54,728 nt of DNA from assembly GCF_003389455.1 (NCBI RefSeq), contig NZ_QUAC01000028.1, forward strand, positions 1-54,728, read 5' to 3'. The stretch is from Streptomyces inhibens (lineage in GTDB: Bacteria > Actinomycetota > Actinomycetes > Streptomycetales > Streptomycetaceae). The position numbers and the translations under genes were made by a program. Within the stretch, counting starts at the first letter, position 1, and every line of letters starts with the position of its first letter. Positions 9,598 through 18,260 of the stretch are shown here, one piece after another. The notes beneath the pieces were generated by a model. It did no database searches. It had not been told where the DNA came from and saw only the letters and a program-made list of their open reading frames with translations.

Positions 9598-10923
9598 ATG
9601 GTCGAGCGCACCCAACGGACCGTGCGTGACCTGCGGCGCGCCAACCGCACCGCGGTTCTGCAACGGTTGTATTTCGACGGGCCCATGAGCCGGCAGGAAC
9701 TCGGCCCCGCAACAGGCCTCAGTTCAGGATCCGTCAGCAATGTCGTCGCCGAACTCACCGAGGACGGACTGCTGGAGGAGGCCGGCATGGTTGGATCCGA
9801 CGGCGGCCGGCCGCGCACGCTGCTCCGGGTGGCCCCGGCGAGCGGCGCTCTGATCGGCGTGGACGTGGGAGAGACCCGGGTCAGGGTCGAGCTCTTCGAT
9901 CTGTCCCTGGCTGAACTGGCAGGCGCCGACCTGCCGTTGGCGAACGGCGAATACGACGTCCAGCTGATCACCCGTCATATCGCCGACGGCATCGCCACCG
10001 TCCTGCGCAAGAGCGGTATGGCCCCCGACCGGCTGCTCGGCGTCGGTGTCGGCGTCCCCGGAATCGTCGACCGGACCGGCCCGGGCGGCGCGGTCGTCCA
10101 CGGCCAGACCATCGGCTGGGACGCCGTACCGCTGGAAGACCTGCTGCGTGACGCCGTCGAACTCCCCGCCGACGTGGGCCTCTTCATCAACAACGGCGCC
10201 AAGGCGCTCGGCCAGGCCGAGATGTGGTTCGGCGGCGGCCGCGGCACCAAGGACGCCGTCATCGTGCTCTTCGGCTCCGGCGTCGGCGCCTGCATCGTCA
10301 CCGACGGCGTCATCCACGGCGGCACCCGCGACAGCGCCGGCGAATGGGGGCATCTGACGGTCAGCGTCCGCGGCCGACGCTGCCGGTGCGGTGCCCGCGG
10401 CTGTCTGGAGGCGTACACCGGATCCGAGGCACTGCTGCAACGCTGGCGGGAGGCGGGCGGCCAACTGCCCGTGGACGCCGACGAGGAGACGGCGATCAGC
10501 GTCCTGGTCGCCGCCGCTCACCCCCAGGACAGCACCCTCACCCCCGATCCGGTCGCGCTCTCCGTCCTGGACGAGACCGCCGAGTACCTCGGGGCCGGTA
10601 TCTCGGACCTGATCAATCTCTTCAGCCCCGAACGCGTGCTCATCGGCGGCTGGGCCGGTCTCCAGCTCGGCCCGCACATCCTGCCCGCCGTCCGCACCTA
10701 CGCCACCGCCTACTCCCTCGCCCACCCCGCCGGCCGCGTCACCATCGACCTCGGCATGCTCGGCCCCGACGCCGTCACGGTCGGCGCGGCGACGCTGCCG
10801 CTCGCGGACTTCTTCGCTCAGGGCGGTCGGCGGGCGATGCCGCCGGGGAAGCCGGGGGAGCGGGTGACGGTGCCGGTGTGGCGGACGGCGCTGGAGGGGC
10901 GGGTGCGGCGGACGCCGGGGTGA
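9598..10923 (+). CDS. ROK family transcriptional regulator
   Basis: A 441-residue NagC/XylR-type ROK regulator. An N-terminal winged helix covers residues 14-70 (SRQELGPATGLSSGSVSNVVAEL). The sugar-kinase-like fold starts at about residue 82 with IGVDVGETRVRVE. The ROK zinc site is present as CRCGARGCLE with the upstream His in GEWGHLT. It faces the beta-glucoside import operon and probably represses it until a sugar ligand binds. Its last 149 bp overlap the 3' end of the convergent MFS gene; the C-terminal 40 or so residues are basic and poorly conserved in appearance. The start ATG has a weak GGAGGGAACC upstream. Confidence 0.9.
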   Translation: MVERTQRTVRDLRRANRTAVLQRLYFDGPMSRQELGPATGLSSGSVSNVVAELTEDGLLEEAGMVGSDGGRPRTLLRVAPASGALIGVDVGETRVRVELFDLSLAELAGADLPLANGEYDVQLITRHIADGIATVLRKSGMAPDRLLGVGVGVPGIVDRTGPGGAVVHGQTIGWDAVPLEDLLRDAVELPADVGLFINNGAKALGQAEMWFGGGRGTKDAVIVLFGSGVGACIVTDGVIHGGTRDSAGEWGHLTVSVRGRRCRCGARGCLEAYTGSEALLQRWREAGGQLPVDADEETAISVLVAAAHPQDSTLTPDPVALSVLDETAEYLGAGISDLINLFSPERVLIGGWAGLQLGPHILPAVRTYATAYSLAHPAGRVTIDLGMLGPDAVTVGAATLPLADFFAQGGRRAMPPGKPGERVTVPVWRTALEGRVRRTPG

Positions 10924-12214
10924 ACCGCCGCTCCCGCACCAGCAGCAGCGCCACCGCACAGGCAGCCACTCCTGCCGCGCAGCTCAGTGCGAACGCGGCG
11001 CGGAACCCGTAGGCCTGCGCCAGCGGACCGGCCACCACCGCGGCCACACACTGCCCGACGATCAGCCCCGACCCCAGGAGCGCCATCGCCTCGCCCATCC
11101 GCGCGGGCGGTGCGATGCGCTCCCCGAGGCCGAACACCGCGATCAGATGCGGCGCCACCGCCGCCCCGATCCCGGCGATCGCCAGCGCCGCGCCGACGAA
11201 CCCGTCCACGACGAGCAGCGGCAGCGCCAGCAGGGCCTGCGCCACGATCGCGAGCCGGAGCCGGACCGTCGGATCCCGTTTCCCCGGCAACGCCGTGCCG
11301 ACCAGCCCCGCCAGCGTGCTGGTCACGGCCATCGCGCCCCAGACGAACCCGGCCATGCCCGCATCGCCCAGATGCTTGGACAGCGCGCTGACGCCGGCGT
11401 TCGCGGCGCCCCAGATGATTCCCTGCGCCAGCGCCATCGCGAACAGCACCATCAGCGCGGGCGAGATCAGCCGCACTCCGGCCGCGGCCGCCCGTTCGCC
11501 CCGTACCGGCCCTGGAGCCGTTGGATGCAGCGCGAACAGCACACCGAAGACGGCACCGAGCACGGCCGCGAGCAGAAGCCCCGCGGCGGGGTGGCACAGG
11601 ACCACGACCGTGGCCGCCAGCGCGGGCCCGGCCATGAAGGTGATCTCGTCGATCGTGGTGTCCAGGGACAGTGCACGTCCGGTCAACTCCCTTCCCTCTG
11701 GACGCGATGCGGTGAGCGCGATCCACCGCGTCCGCGACAGCGCCCCCACCTGAGGCATCGTCACCCCGACCAGGCCCGCCAGCAGCGCCTGCACCACCAC
11801 CGGCAGCCCGCCGAGCACCGCCCCCACCAGCGCCAGGATCGCCACCGAATTCGCCGCCGAAGCCACCAGGATCACCGGCCGATGCCCCCGGCGGTCGGCC
11901 AGCCGTCCGATCGGCGTTCCGCCCACCGCCTGCCCCAGCCACAACATCCCCGCGACGACCCCGGCCCGGCCGATGCCGTCCAGCTCGGTCAGCATCAGCA
12001 AGGTGCCGATCGGACACAGCGCGGCGGGCAGCCGGGCCAGGAACGAGATCACCGGCAAGCGGATCCCGGCAACGGAGAACACCGCGCGAAATCTCGTAAA
12101 GGCAGCCACAGAAGCGGACGCGGCATGGGCCACGGACGCGGACACAGACGCGGACACAGAACCCCCGATGAACGACTGGGCCCAGTAGATCCGCACCTCG
12201 TCACCGGAAACCAT
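10775..12214 (-). CDS. MFS transporter
   Basis: A major facilitator of about 479 residues with roughly 12 hydrophobic helices. The conserved loop 2-3 motif reads PIGRLADRRGHRP. The body resembles the small sugar or drug effluxers of actinomycetes. The start is uncertain: ATG 12214 adds a repetitive Ser/Val/Ala leader (SVSASVSASV) encoded by short DNA repeats, and an internal start before FSVAGIRLPVISFL may be the true one. The C-terminal 45 residues are Pro/Ala-rich and read antisense through the ROK gene (149-bp convergent overlap). The substrate is unknown. Confidence 0.78.
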   Translation of the reverse strand: MVSGDEVRIYWAQSFIGGSVSASVSASVAHAASASVAAFTRFRAVFSVAGIRLPVISFLARLPAALCPIGTLLMLTELDGIGRAGVVAGMLWLGQAVGGTPIGRLADRRGHRPVILVASAANSVAILALVGAVLGGLPVVVQALLAGLVGVTMPQVGALSRTRWIALTASRPEGRELTGRALSLDTTIDEITFMAGPALAATVVVLCHPAAGLLLAAVLGAVFGVLFALHPTAPGPVRGERAAAAGVRLISPALMVLFAMALAQGIIWGAANAGVSALSKHLGDAGMAGFVWGAMAVTSTLAGLVGTALPGKRDPTVRLRLAIVAQALLALPLLVVDGFVGAALAIAGIGAAVAPHLIAVFGLGERIAPPARMGEAMALLGSGLIVGQCVAAVVAGPLAQAYGFRAAFALSCAAGVAACAVALLLVRERRFTPASAAPAPPAPSATPAPSPAPPASPAASPADRPERRSPRAAASPRRP

Positions 12215-12388
12215 CCGCACGTCATCCGAAAGGGCGCCGCCAGAAGCCCGCCGGGTGTGGAGGAAAGCCCAAGTCGGTTCGGGCGCCGACGCCAGGCCGG
12301 CGCGTGACCGTGCGCCGGCGCGGCGCGCCGCGATGATTCCGGTGCGGTCCGGATATCTGCCGCCCCGGAATCCGGAGGCGGCCGTACC

Positions 12389-12413
12389 GGCCCGCGGCTG
12401 AGCGCCGCGGGCC
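12389..12413 (-). terminator. Terminator after the amidohydrolase gene
   Basis: Perfect 10-bp arms GGCCCGCGGC (12389-12398) and GCCGCGGGCC (12404-12413) enclose a 5-nt loop. It begins 6 nt past the amidohydrolase stop codon on the minus strand and separates that gene from the MFS gene. Confidence 0.8.
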
Positions 12414-12419
12414 GTTTCC

Positions 12420-14135
12420 TCAGGCGTTGTCGGCCGCGTACACCCGGCGTCCTCCGACGAACGTCTGCAGAACGCGGGTCGACGCGATCTCCTCGTCGGG
12501 GCCGTCGAACGGGTCGCGGTCCAGGACGACCAGATCGGCCAGCTTTCCGGGCTGGATGGTGCCGGTGTCGTCGAGGTGGTTCGCATAGGCGCTGCCCGCC
12601 GTGTACGCGGCGAGCGCGGCGCCCAGGTCGATGCGCTGCTCGGGCAGGAAGGCCGGTGTCGACGGCGGGTCGTCCGGCGTACGGCGGTTGACCGCGACAT
12701 GCAGCGCGGCGATCGGGTCGGGGGAGCTGACCGGCCAGTCGCTGCCCGCCGCGAGGGTGGCGCCCGAGCGCAGCAGATCGCCGAACGGGTACTGCCAGGC
12801 GGCCCGTTGGGCGCCCAGGAAGGGAATGGTCAGCTCGTCCATCTGCGGCTCGTGGGCCGCCCACAACGCCTGGATGTTCGCGGTCGCCCCGAGCCTGCGG
12901 AAGCGCGGGATGTCATCGGGGTGCACGACCTGGAGATGGGCGAGGTGCGGCCGGGTGTCGCGCCGGCCGTTCGCCTGCCGGGCCGCCTCGACCGCATCCA
13001 GCGCCTCCCGCACGGCCCGGTCGCCCAGGGCGTGGAAATGCACCTGGAAGCCTTCCGCGTCCAGGCGGGTGACGTAGCTCCGCAGCGCCTCGGGGTCGAT
13101 GAACGAGATGCCGCTGTTGTCGGACGCACAGCCGCACGCGGTCAGGTAGGGGGTGAGCATGGCCGCCGTATGGTTCTCGGCGATCCCGTCCTGCATGATC
13201 TTCACGCTGGTCGCCCGCAGCCGGCCGCCGGTCAACACCGAGCGCTGTTCCAGGAGTTCGGGGATCTGCTCGGCGCCACGCGCCCGGTCCCACCACAGCG
13301 CCCCGGTCACCCGCGCGGTGAGCTTCCCCTCGCGCCTGGCGGCCACGTACGCGGGGATGGTGTCGACCATTCCGGGAGCGCGCCCCAGCATCGCGTCCTG
13401 CCAGGCGGTCACTCCGTACCCGTGGAGCAGGCGCTGCGCCCTGAGCAGGCCGGCGGTCTGCTCGGCGAGGCTCGGTTGCGGAATCAGGTCGGCGACCAGC
13501 TGCATGGCGCCCTCCTGAAGCATGCCGGTCGGGCGGCCGTCGGCGTCCCGCTCGATCCGCCCGTCGGCCGGGTCCGGCGTGCGGGAGGTGAGCCCGGCCC
13601 GTTCCAGGGCAACGGAGTTGGCCCAGCCGCCGTGGTGATCGCGGTTGACGAGGAACACCGGGCGGTCGGGCACCAGGGCGTCCAGGAACTCCCGGGTCGG
13701 CATGCCGCCGGGGAACGCCTCCAGGGACCAGCCGCCGCCGGTGATCCATGGCGCCTGCGGATGCGCGGCCGCATACCTGCCGATCAGTTCGCGGTAGGCG
13801 TCGGCCGTTTCCGCCGCGCTCAGATCGCACTGGGCCAACTCCAGCCCGCCGCCGACCGGATGGACATGCGCGTCCTGGAACCCGGGGATCAGCAGCTTGC
13901 CCCGCAGATCGACAACGTCCGTGGCGGGCCCGATCAGGTCGCGGACCTCCGCGTCGTGCCCGACGGCGACGATACGGTCCCCGCGCACCGCCACCGCGCT
14001 CGCCCGGCTGCGTGCGGGGTCGACGGTGTGCACGGGGCCGGAGAGGAAGACGAGGTCGGCGGGGCCGTTGCCGGGGGAATCGAGGGTGGTGGCTTCCGGG
14101 GTCGGCTCGGGGTCCACGGTGGTGCTGAGGTCCAT
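12420..14135 (-). CDS. YtcJ-like metal-dependent amidohydrolase
   Basis: A 571-residue member of the amidohydrolase superfamily (amidohydrolase_3/YtcJ type). The metal-binding HxH is in FQDAHVHPVGG (about residue 100). Further metal-ligand regions are FHALGDRAV and SDWPVSSPDP, and the C-terminal small beta-domain ends ADLVVLDRDPF...GGRRVY. These enzymes hydrolyse amide, carbamate or formyl bonds, often on N-substituted amino acids. The ATG at 14135 is chosen because upstream sequence is non-homologous and GGAG lies about 10 nt before it. It follows an amino-acid/polyamine permease by 89 nt; together they suggest uptake and hydrolysis of a nitrogenous substrate, regulated by the divergent TetR. 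Confidence 0.87.
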   Translation of the reverse strand: MDLSTTVDPEPTPEATTLDSPGNGPADLVFLSGPVHTVDPARSRASAVAVRGDRIVAVGHDAEVRDLIGPATDVVDLRGKLLIPGFQDAHVHPVGGGLELAQCDLSAAETADAYRELIGRYAAAHPQAPWITGGGWSLEAFPGGMPTREFLDALVPDRPVFLVNRDHHGGWANSVALERAGLTSRTPDPADGRIERDADGRPTGMLQEGAMQLVADLIPQPSLAEQTAGLLRAQRLLHGYGVTAWQDAMLGRAPGMVDTIPAYVAARREGKLTARVTGALWWDRARGAEQIPELLEQRSVLTGGRLRATSVKIMQDGIAENHTAAMLTPYLTACGCASDNSGISFIDPEALRSYVTRLDAEGFQVHFHALGDRAVREALDAVEAARQANGRRDTRPHLAHLQVVHPDDIPRFRRLGATANIQALWAAHEPQMDELTIPFLGAQRAAWQYPFGDLLRSGATLAAGSDWPVSSPDPIAALHVAVNRRTPDDPPSTPAFLPEQRIDLGAALAAYTAGSAYANHLDDTGTIQPGKLADLVVLDRDPFDGPDEEIASTRVLQTFVGGRRVYAADNA

Positions 14136-14224
14136 GTGGCAGTTGCTCCAGTTGCGTTGGGGATATACGTAAGTGTCGCTGGGGTTCGGTGTGCACGGGG
14201 GCGGTGGGCGGATCCGGCGTACGG

Positions 14225-15751
14225 TCAGCCATTCGACGGGCTCGGCAGCGGCGCCCCGTCCGCGTCCATCGGCAAGGTGATCGCATCGGCGTCCGTGCCC
14301 CGGCCGGTACGGAAATACGGGGCGCGGCGTACCCACTTGGCCCACGCGGCGGCCGCCAGACCCAGCAGCACGAACAGCGCGGGCAGCGCCAGCATGAACC
14401 AGCCGTTGTCGGGGCTCGCCTCGAAGTGATCGGTCATGGTCGCGTAGTCCCAGACGAGGTATGCGCCGAGTCCGAACAGCGTCAGCGCACTGGCCGCCGG
14501 GACGACCACGTCCCGTAGCGCGCGCACCGCGCCGCCGCGCAGGCTGTCGCGGAAGCGCACCGCGCAGGCGAGCGCGGTCAGTCCGTAATAGAGGGCCACC
14601 GTCAGGCCGATCGAGTTGACGGCGGTGAGGATCATGTCGTTGAGCTTGGGGATGCCGACGGCGAGCACGGCGAGCAGTGCGGCGACGGCCATGATCAGCA
14701 GGGTTCCTATGGCGGGGGAGCCGTAGCGCGGGTGCACCCGCTGCCACACCGGGCCCAGCGTCCGGTCGCGGGCCATCGCCAGCGCGCCGCGGGCGGTGGG
14801 GATGACGCTCGACTGGAGGGAGGCGAACGCGGAGCACATCAGCGCGGCCAGCGGAAGGGAGGCCCAGGGCTCCGGTGCCAGTTTGCTGCCGAGGAAGGTG
14901 AGCGCCTGCGGCCCGTTGCGGATGAGTTCTTCGGTGCTCATCACCCGCTGGAAGGCCAGCGCACCGACGAGGAACAGGCCCAGCATCGCGACCAGCGCGA
15001 TTAGTCCGCCGCGGGCCGCGTCGGAGGAGCTACGGGTCTCCTCGTTGACGCTGAACGCGGCGTCCCAGCCCCAGTAGAAGAACACCGCGAGCACCATCCC
15101 CTGCGCCAGCGCCTGCGGCGAGCCGATGTCGAACGGGTTGAGCCAGGACAGCGAGAACGGCTGGTCGCCGGCGAACAGGGCGTATCCGCAGAAGATCAGC
15201 AGGACCGCGTACTCGAAGATCAGCAGCCACATCTGCATCCGGGTCGCGGCCCGTACGCCGGTGATGGCGGTGACCGTGACGGCGACCAGCGCGACCAGCC
15301 CGACGGCGGTGCTGATGCCGGTCGAGGCCGGATCCAGCTGGAGCCCGAGCACGCTGTGCAGGCCCAGCTTGTTGAGGAACTGGAGCACGACGGACCCGGT
15401 CACCGCACCCGTGTACGCCATGAAGATCACGTTGCCGACCAGCACCACCCACCCGGTCAGAAACCCGGACCAGGGGCCGATCGACCGGCCCACCCAGGTG
15501 TAGCCGCTGCCGCAGTTCGGCTCGCTGCGGTTGAGCCGGGCGTACGACAGCGCGATGCCGAGGATCGGCAGGAAGGCCAGTAGCAACAGGGCCGGTGTCT
15601 GCCGCCCGGTATACGCGGCCAGCGCGCCCATCCCGATGCCGATGCTGGTGGTCGCTGCGGTGCTGGACGCGGCGATCGCCACCCCGTCCTTCACCCCCAG
15701 AGAGCGGCGCATTCTCGCCGGGCCGGGGTCCTGCTGCACTGCGGAGGGCAT
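14225..15751 (-). CDS. APC superfamily amino acid/amine permease
   Basis: A 508-residue APC-family permease with about 12 membrane helices. The first helix region has the APC signature GVAIAASSTAATTSIGIGMGALA, followed by PNCGSGYTWVGRSIGPWSGFLTGW in helices 2-3 as in amino-acid/polyamine carriers. The C-terminus is an acidic cytoplasmic tail. The start ATG at 15751 is set by AAGGAG 8 nt upstream. It is the first gene of a two-gene operon with the amidohydrolase and is divergent from a TetR gene across a palindrome-rich spacer. The substrate is not predictable. Confidence 0.88.
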   Translation of the reverse strand: MPSAVQQDPGPARMRRSLGVKDGVAIAASSTAATTSIGIGMGALAAYTGRQTPALLLLAFLPILGIALSYARLNRSEPNCGSGYTWVGRSIGPWSGFLTGWVVLVGNVIFMAYTGAVTGSVVLQFLNKLGLHSVLGLQLDPASTGISTAVGLVALVAVTVTAITGVRAATRMQMWLLIFEYAVLLIFCGYALFAGDQPFSLSWLNPFDIGSPQALAQGMVLAVFFYWGWDAAFSVNEETRSSSDAARGGLIALVAMLGLFLVGALAFQRVMSTEELIRNGPQALTFLGSKLAPEPWASLPLAALMCSAFASLQSSVIPTARGALAMARDRTLGPVWQRVHPRYGSPAIGTLLIMAVAALLAVLAVGIPKLNDMILTAVNSIGLTVALYYGLTALACAVRFRDSLRGGAVRALRDVVVPAASALTLFGLGAYLVWDYATMTDHFEASPDNGWFMLALPALFVLLGLAAAAWAKWVRRAPYFRTGRGTDADAITLPMDADGAPLPSPSNG

Positions 15752-15919
15752 GGCATTCACTCCTTGGGCGGGGCGGGCCGGACCGGTCGCGGCCAGGCCG
15801 TGGGGAAGGCGGAGAGGCGTGAGAAAAGGCGGGGGAGGCGTGAGAGAGGGCGCGGGGTGCGGCGCCGCGGTGGTGATCCGTGCCGGTGTCCGCTGATGAA
15901 ACCTCCCGTACATTCTTGT

Positions 15920-15949
15920 GTCAACGGTGTTGACGTAACCTGATGGTTA
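15920..15949. promoter_or_regulatory. Adjacent palindromes in the permease/TetR spacer
   Basis: A perfect 15-bp palindrome GTCAACGGTGTTGAC (15920-15934) is followed one base later by TAACC-TGAT-GGTTA (15936-15949). Both are AT-richer than their surroundings and lie between divergent start codons, so they are the likely TetR operator and promoter core for the permease-amidohydrolase operon. Confidence 0.65.
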
Positions 15950-16040
15950 ACTGGCCCGTAGAGGCCCCGGCATCGCCCAGGCATTGCCCAGGTGCGGCCC
16001 ACGCCGGGGCTCGGGGTGGGAGTGGAGCGGGAGGGGTCCG

Positions 16041-16745
16041 GTGGCGGAGAGCGAGCGCGTCCCGGCCGAGCGCAAGCGGCGCCGGCCGACCAGTTCAGGC
16101 GTCGTCCTGTCGGCCGATCTCATCGTCGACGCGGCCTGTGAACTCATCGACTCCCAAGGCGCGCAGGCATTCACCGTACGCAAACTGGGAGCGGCCCTCG
16201 GCGCCGATCCCTCCGCCGTCTACCGCTACTTCCGCAACACCGAGGATCTGCTGCTGGCGGTGGCCGACCGGCTCATCGGCGAGTCCATGGCCGGGTTCGC
16301 GCCCAGCGGCGACTGGGCCGCCGACCTGCGCGACCTCGTCCTGCGTGCCTACCGGTCCGCGCTGCGCCACCCGCAGATCGCCGTGTTCAGCACCGTTCGC
16401 GTCACCGGCCGGCCCCATGAGCAGCGCGCCGTGGACACCGGTATCGGCCTGCTGCTCCAGGCCGGATTCGACGACGCCACCGCCGTGCGCCACTACCACA
16501 CGCTTGTCGACACGGCCCTCGGTCACGCGGCCGTGGACGCCGGCGTAATGCGGCTGGCTCCCGCCCAGCGCGCGGCCGACGAGCAGGCCTGGCAGGACGA
16601 GTACGGCAGCCTGCCCGCGGACGAGTACCCCAGCGTGCACCGCGTACGGGAGCACCTCACCCTCATGGGAGGGTCGGCCGTCGAGCCCACGCTCGACCTG
16701 CTCATCGCGGCGCTGCGGCGAGAGGTGGCTCAGCGGGCGGAGTAG
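16041..16745 (+). CDS. TetR family transcriptional regulator
   Basis: A 234-residue TetR regulator. The helix-turn-helix is at about residues 20-65: ADLIVDAACELIDSQGAQAF, then VRKLGAALGADPSAVYRYFRNTEDLLLAVADRL. The remaining all-alpha domain would bind the effector. GTG at 16041 is preferred, with GGGAGGGG about 8 nt upstream; an upstream ATG would add a non-homologous leader. It is divergent from the permease-amidohydrolase operon and is the probable repressor of it, acting at the palindromes at 15920-15949. Confidence 0.88.
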   Translation: MAESERVPAERKRRRPTSSGVVLSADLIVDAACELIDSQGAQAFTVRKLGAALGADPSAVYRYFRNTEDLLLAVADRLIGESMAGFAPSGDWAADLRDLVLRAYRSALRHPQIAVFSTVRVTGRPHEQRAVDTGIGLLLQAGFDDATAVRHYHTLVDTALGHAAVDAGVMRLAPAQRAADEQAWQDEYGSLPADEYPSVHRVREHLTLMGGSAVEPTLDLLIAALRREVAQRAE

Positions 16746-16817
16746 CAAGGTCGGCGCTACAGGTAGGGCGAAAGGGGTGATCCGGGCTTTTCACTCTTCT
16801 GAGTGCAAACATGAAGC

Positions 16818-18227
16818 ATGCCCTTTGAACGGCTGATGCACCTTCGGGGACGACAGGAACTGAGTCATGTCCTGGTGCTGATCCCGATCGGGCTGATCGT
16901 CGCGGTCTGCACCATCGATGTCCTCGCGCCGCCCGACATCCACCTGGGGCCTCTGCTCGTCGCGGCTCCCGCGATCACCGCGGCCTTCGCCGGGCCCCGT
17001 CTGACGGCGGCGATCGGTGCGCTGGCGGTGGCCGCCCAGGTGTTCATCGGCATCGCGCGCGGCGTCCTGTCCACCGAGAACCTCGAAGCGCAGATCGCCG
17101 CATTGGTGGTCGTCTCCGCCCTGCTCGTGCTCTTCGCCGTCGTACGGGACCGCAACGAGCGCCGGCTCACCAAGAGCCGCTCGGTGGCCGGTGTGGCCCA
17201 GCAGGTCCTGCTCCGGCCGCTGCCCGCGCGCAGCGGCCGGCTTGAGATCGCCTCCTGGTATCTGCCGGCCGAGGAGGAGGCGGAGATGGGCGGTGATCTG
17301 TTCGCGGCGGCGCGCACCACGTCGAGCACCCGGCTGATCATCGGCGATGTCCGTGGCAAGGGGCTGCCCGCCTACAGCCACGCCGCGCTCATCCTCGGCG
17401 CGTTCCGGGCGGCCGCCCACCGCCAGGCCACTCTGCCCAAACTCGCCATCCATCTGGATGGCGCCGTCCGCTGGGACAGCAGTCAGTGGCGCAATGTGCC
17501 GGGGGCTGGGGCTGGGGCTGGGGCTGGGGCTGGAGACGGGGCTGGGGACGGGGACGGGGTAGAGGCGGAAGCGGTAACGGCGGACGGTGCCAGGGCCGAT
17601 GCCGCTCCCGGCGCGGCCGCCGGCCTCGTCCCCGCTGCTGCTCCAGCCCCCGGCTCCGATCCCGTCCCCGCCACCACTCCCGGCCTCGGTTCCGCCGCCG
17701 ACCCTGTCCCTGCCACTGACCCCGCCCCCGAACCCGATTCCGCCCCCGATGCCGCCCCCGTCATCGAGACCGACACCGACGAGACCTTTGCGACCGTAGC
17801 CCTGCTGGACATCCCCGACCACTGGCCCGTACTCCGCACCATCAGCTGCGGCCACCCGCCCGCGCTGCTGCTGCGCGACGGGCAGGTCATCACCCTCCAC
17901 CCACGGCGGCCGGCGCTGCCGATCGGGCTGGGCTCGTTGGCCGGCGGCCCGGACTACGAGGTCGAGACGTTCCCGTTCGAGCCCGGAGATCTGCTGCTGC
18001 TCTACACGGACGGTGTGACCGAGGCCCGGGACGACAAGGGCCGCTTCTACCCACTGGTCGAGCGCGCCGGCGCCTGGAGCGGATGCAGCCCACAGCTGCT
18101 GCTGGGACAGCTGCGGGCGGATCTGCTGGTGCATACGCGGGGGCGGCTGGGCGACGACGCCGCGGCGGTCGCGGTGCGCCGGCTGCCCGGCCCGTCACCG
18201 CGCGCCGGGGGCCCGGCCGCTTCCTAG
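16818..18227 (+). CDS. Membrane SpoIIE/PP2C-type serine phosphatase with low-complexity insertion
   Basis: A 469-residue protein with hydrophobic helices at about residues 18-110 and a cytoplasmic SpoIIE-type phosphatase domain from about residue 130. Metal-binding aspartates are visible in EMGGDLFAA, IGDVRGKGLPAY, YTDGVTEARD and GDDAAAVAVRR, so the domain looks catalytically complete. Such proteins usually act on anti-sigma-factor antagonists. Unusually, about 90 residues of Ala/Pro/Gly/Asp-rich sequence (about 228-318) interrupt the domain between HLDGAVRW and ETFATVALLDIPD, which should be nearly adjacent. The 5' part of the insertion is a hexanucleotide tandem repeat. No clear ribosome site precedes the ATG at 16818. 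Confidence 0.88.
   Translation: MPFERLMHLRGRQELSHVLVLIPIGLIVAVCTIDVLAPPDIHLGPLLVAAPAITAAFAGPRLTAAIGALAVAAQVFIGIARGVLSTENLEAQIAALVVVSALLVLFAVVRDRNERRLTKSRSVAGVAQQVLLRPLPARSGRLEIASWYLPAEEEAEMGGDLFAAARTTSSTRLIIGDVRGKGLPAYSHAALILGAFRAAAHRQATLPKLAIHLDGAVRWDSSQWRNVPGAGAGAGAGAGDGAGDGDGVEAEAVTADGARADAAPGAAAGLVPAAAPAPGSDPVPATTPGLGSAADPVPATDPAPEPDSAPDAAPVIETDTDETFATVALLDIPDHWPVLRTISCGHPPALLLRDGQVITLHPRRPALPIGLGSLAGGPDYEVETFPFEPGDLLLLYTDGVTEARDDKGRFYPLVERAGAWSGCSPQLLLGQLRADLLVHTRGRLGDDAAAVAVRRLPGPSPRAGGPAAS
17502..17555 (+). repeat. In-frame GGGGCT hexanucleotide tandem repeat
   Basis: Nine 6-bp units run without interruption: five GGGGCT, then GGAGAC, GGGGCT, GGGGAC and GGGGAC. They encode an alternating Gly-Ala then Gly-Asp tract inside the phosphatase gene. 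Runs of four G on the coding strand could form G-quadruplexes and favour slippage; unit changes keep the frame. Confidence 0.9.
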
Positions 18228-18249
18228 GCCCCGTTCGGACCCGCGGGGC
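18228..18249. terminator. Short hairpin between convergent genes
   Basis: GCCCCG (18228-18233) pairs with CGGGGC (18244-18249). It begins directly after the phosphatase stop codon and precedes the convergent secreted-protein stop at 18261. It is a weak but well-placed terminator. Confidence 0.5.
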
Positions 18250-18260
18250 GTCCAGCCCCG

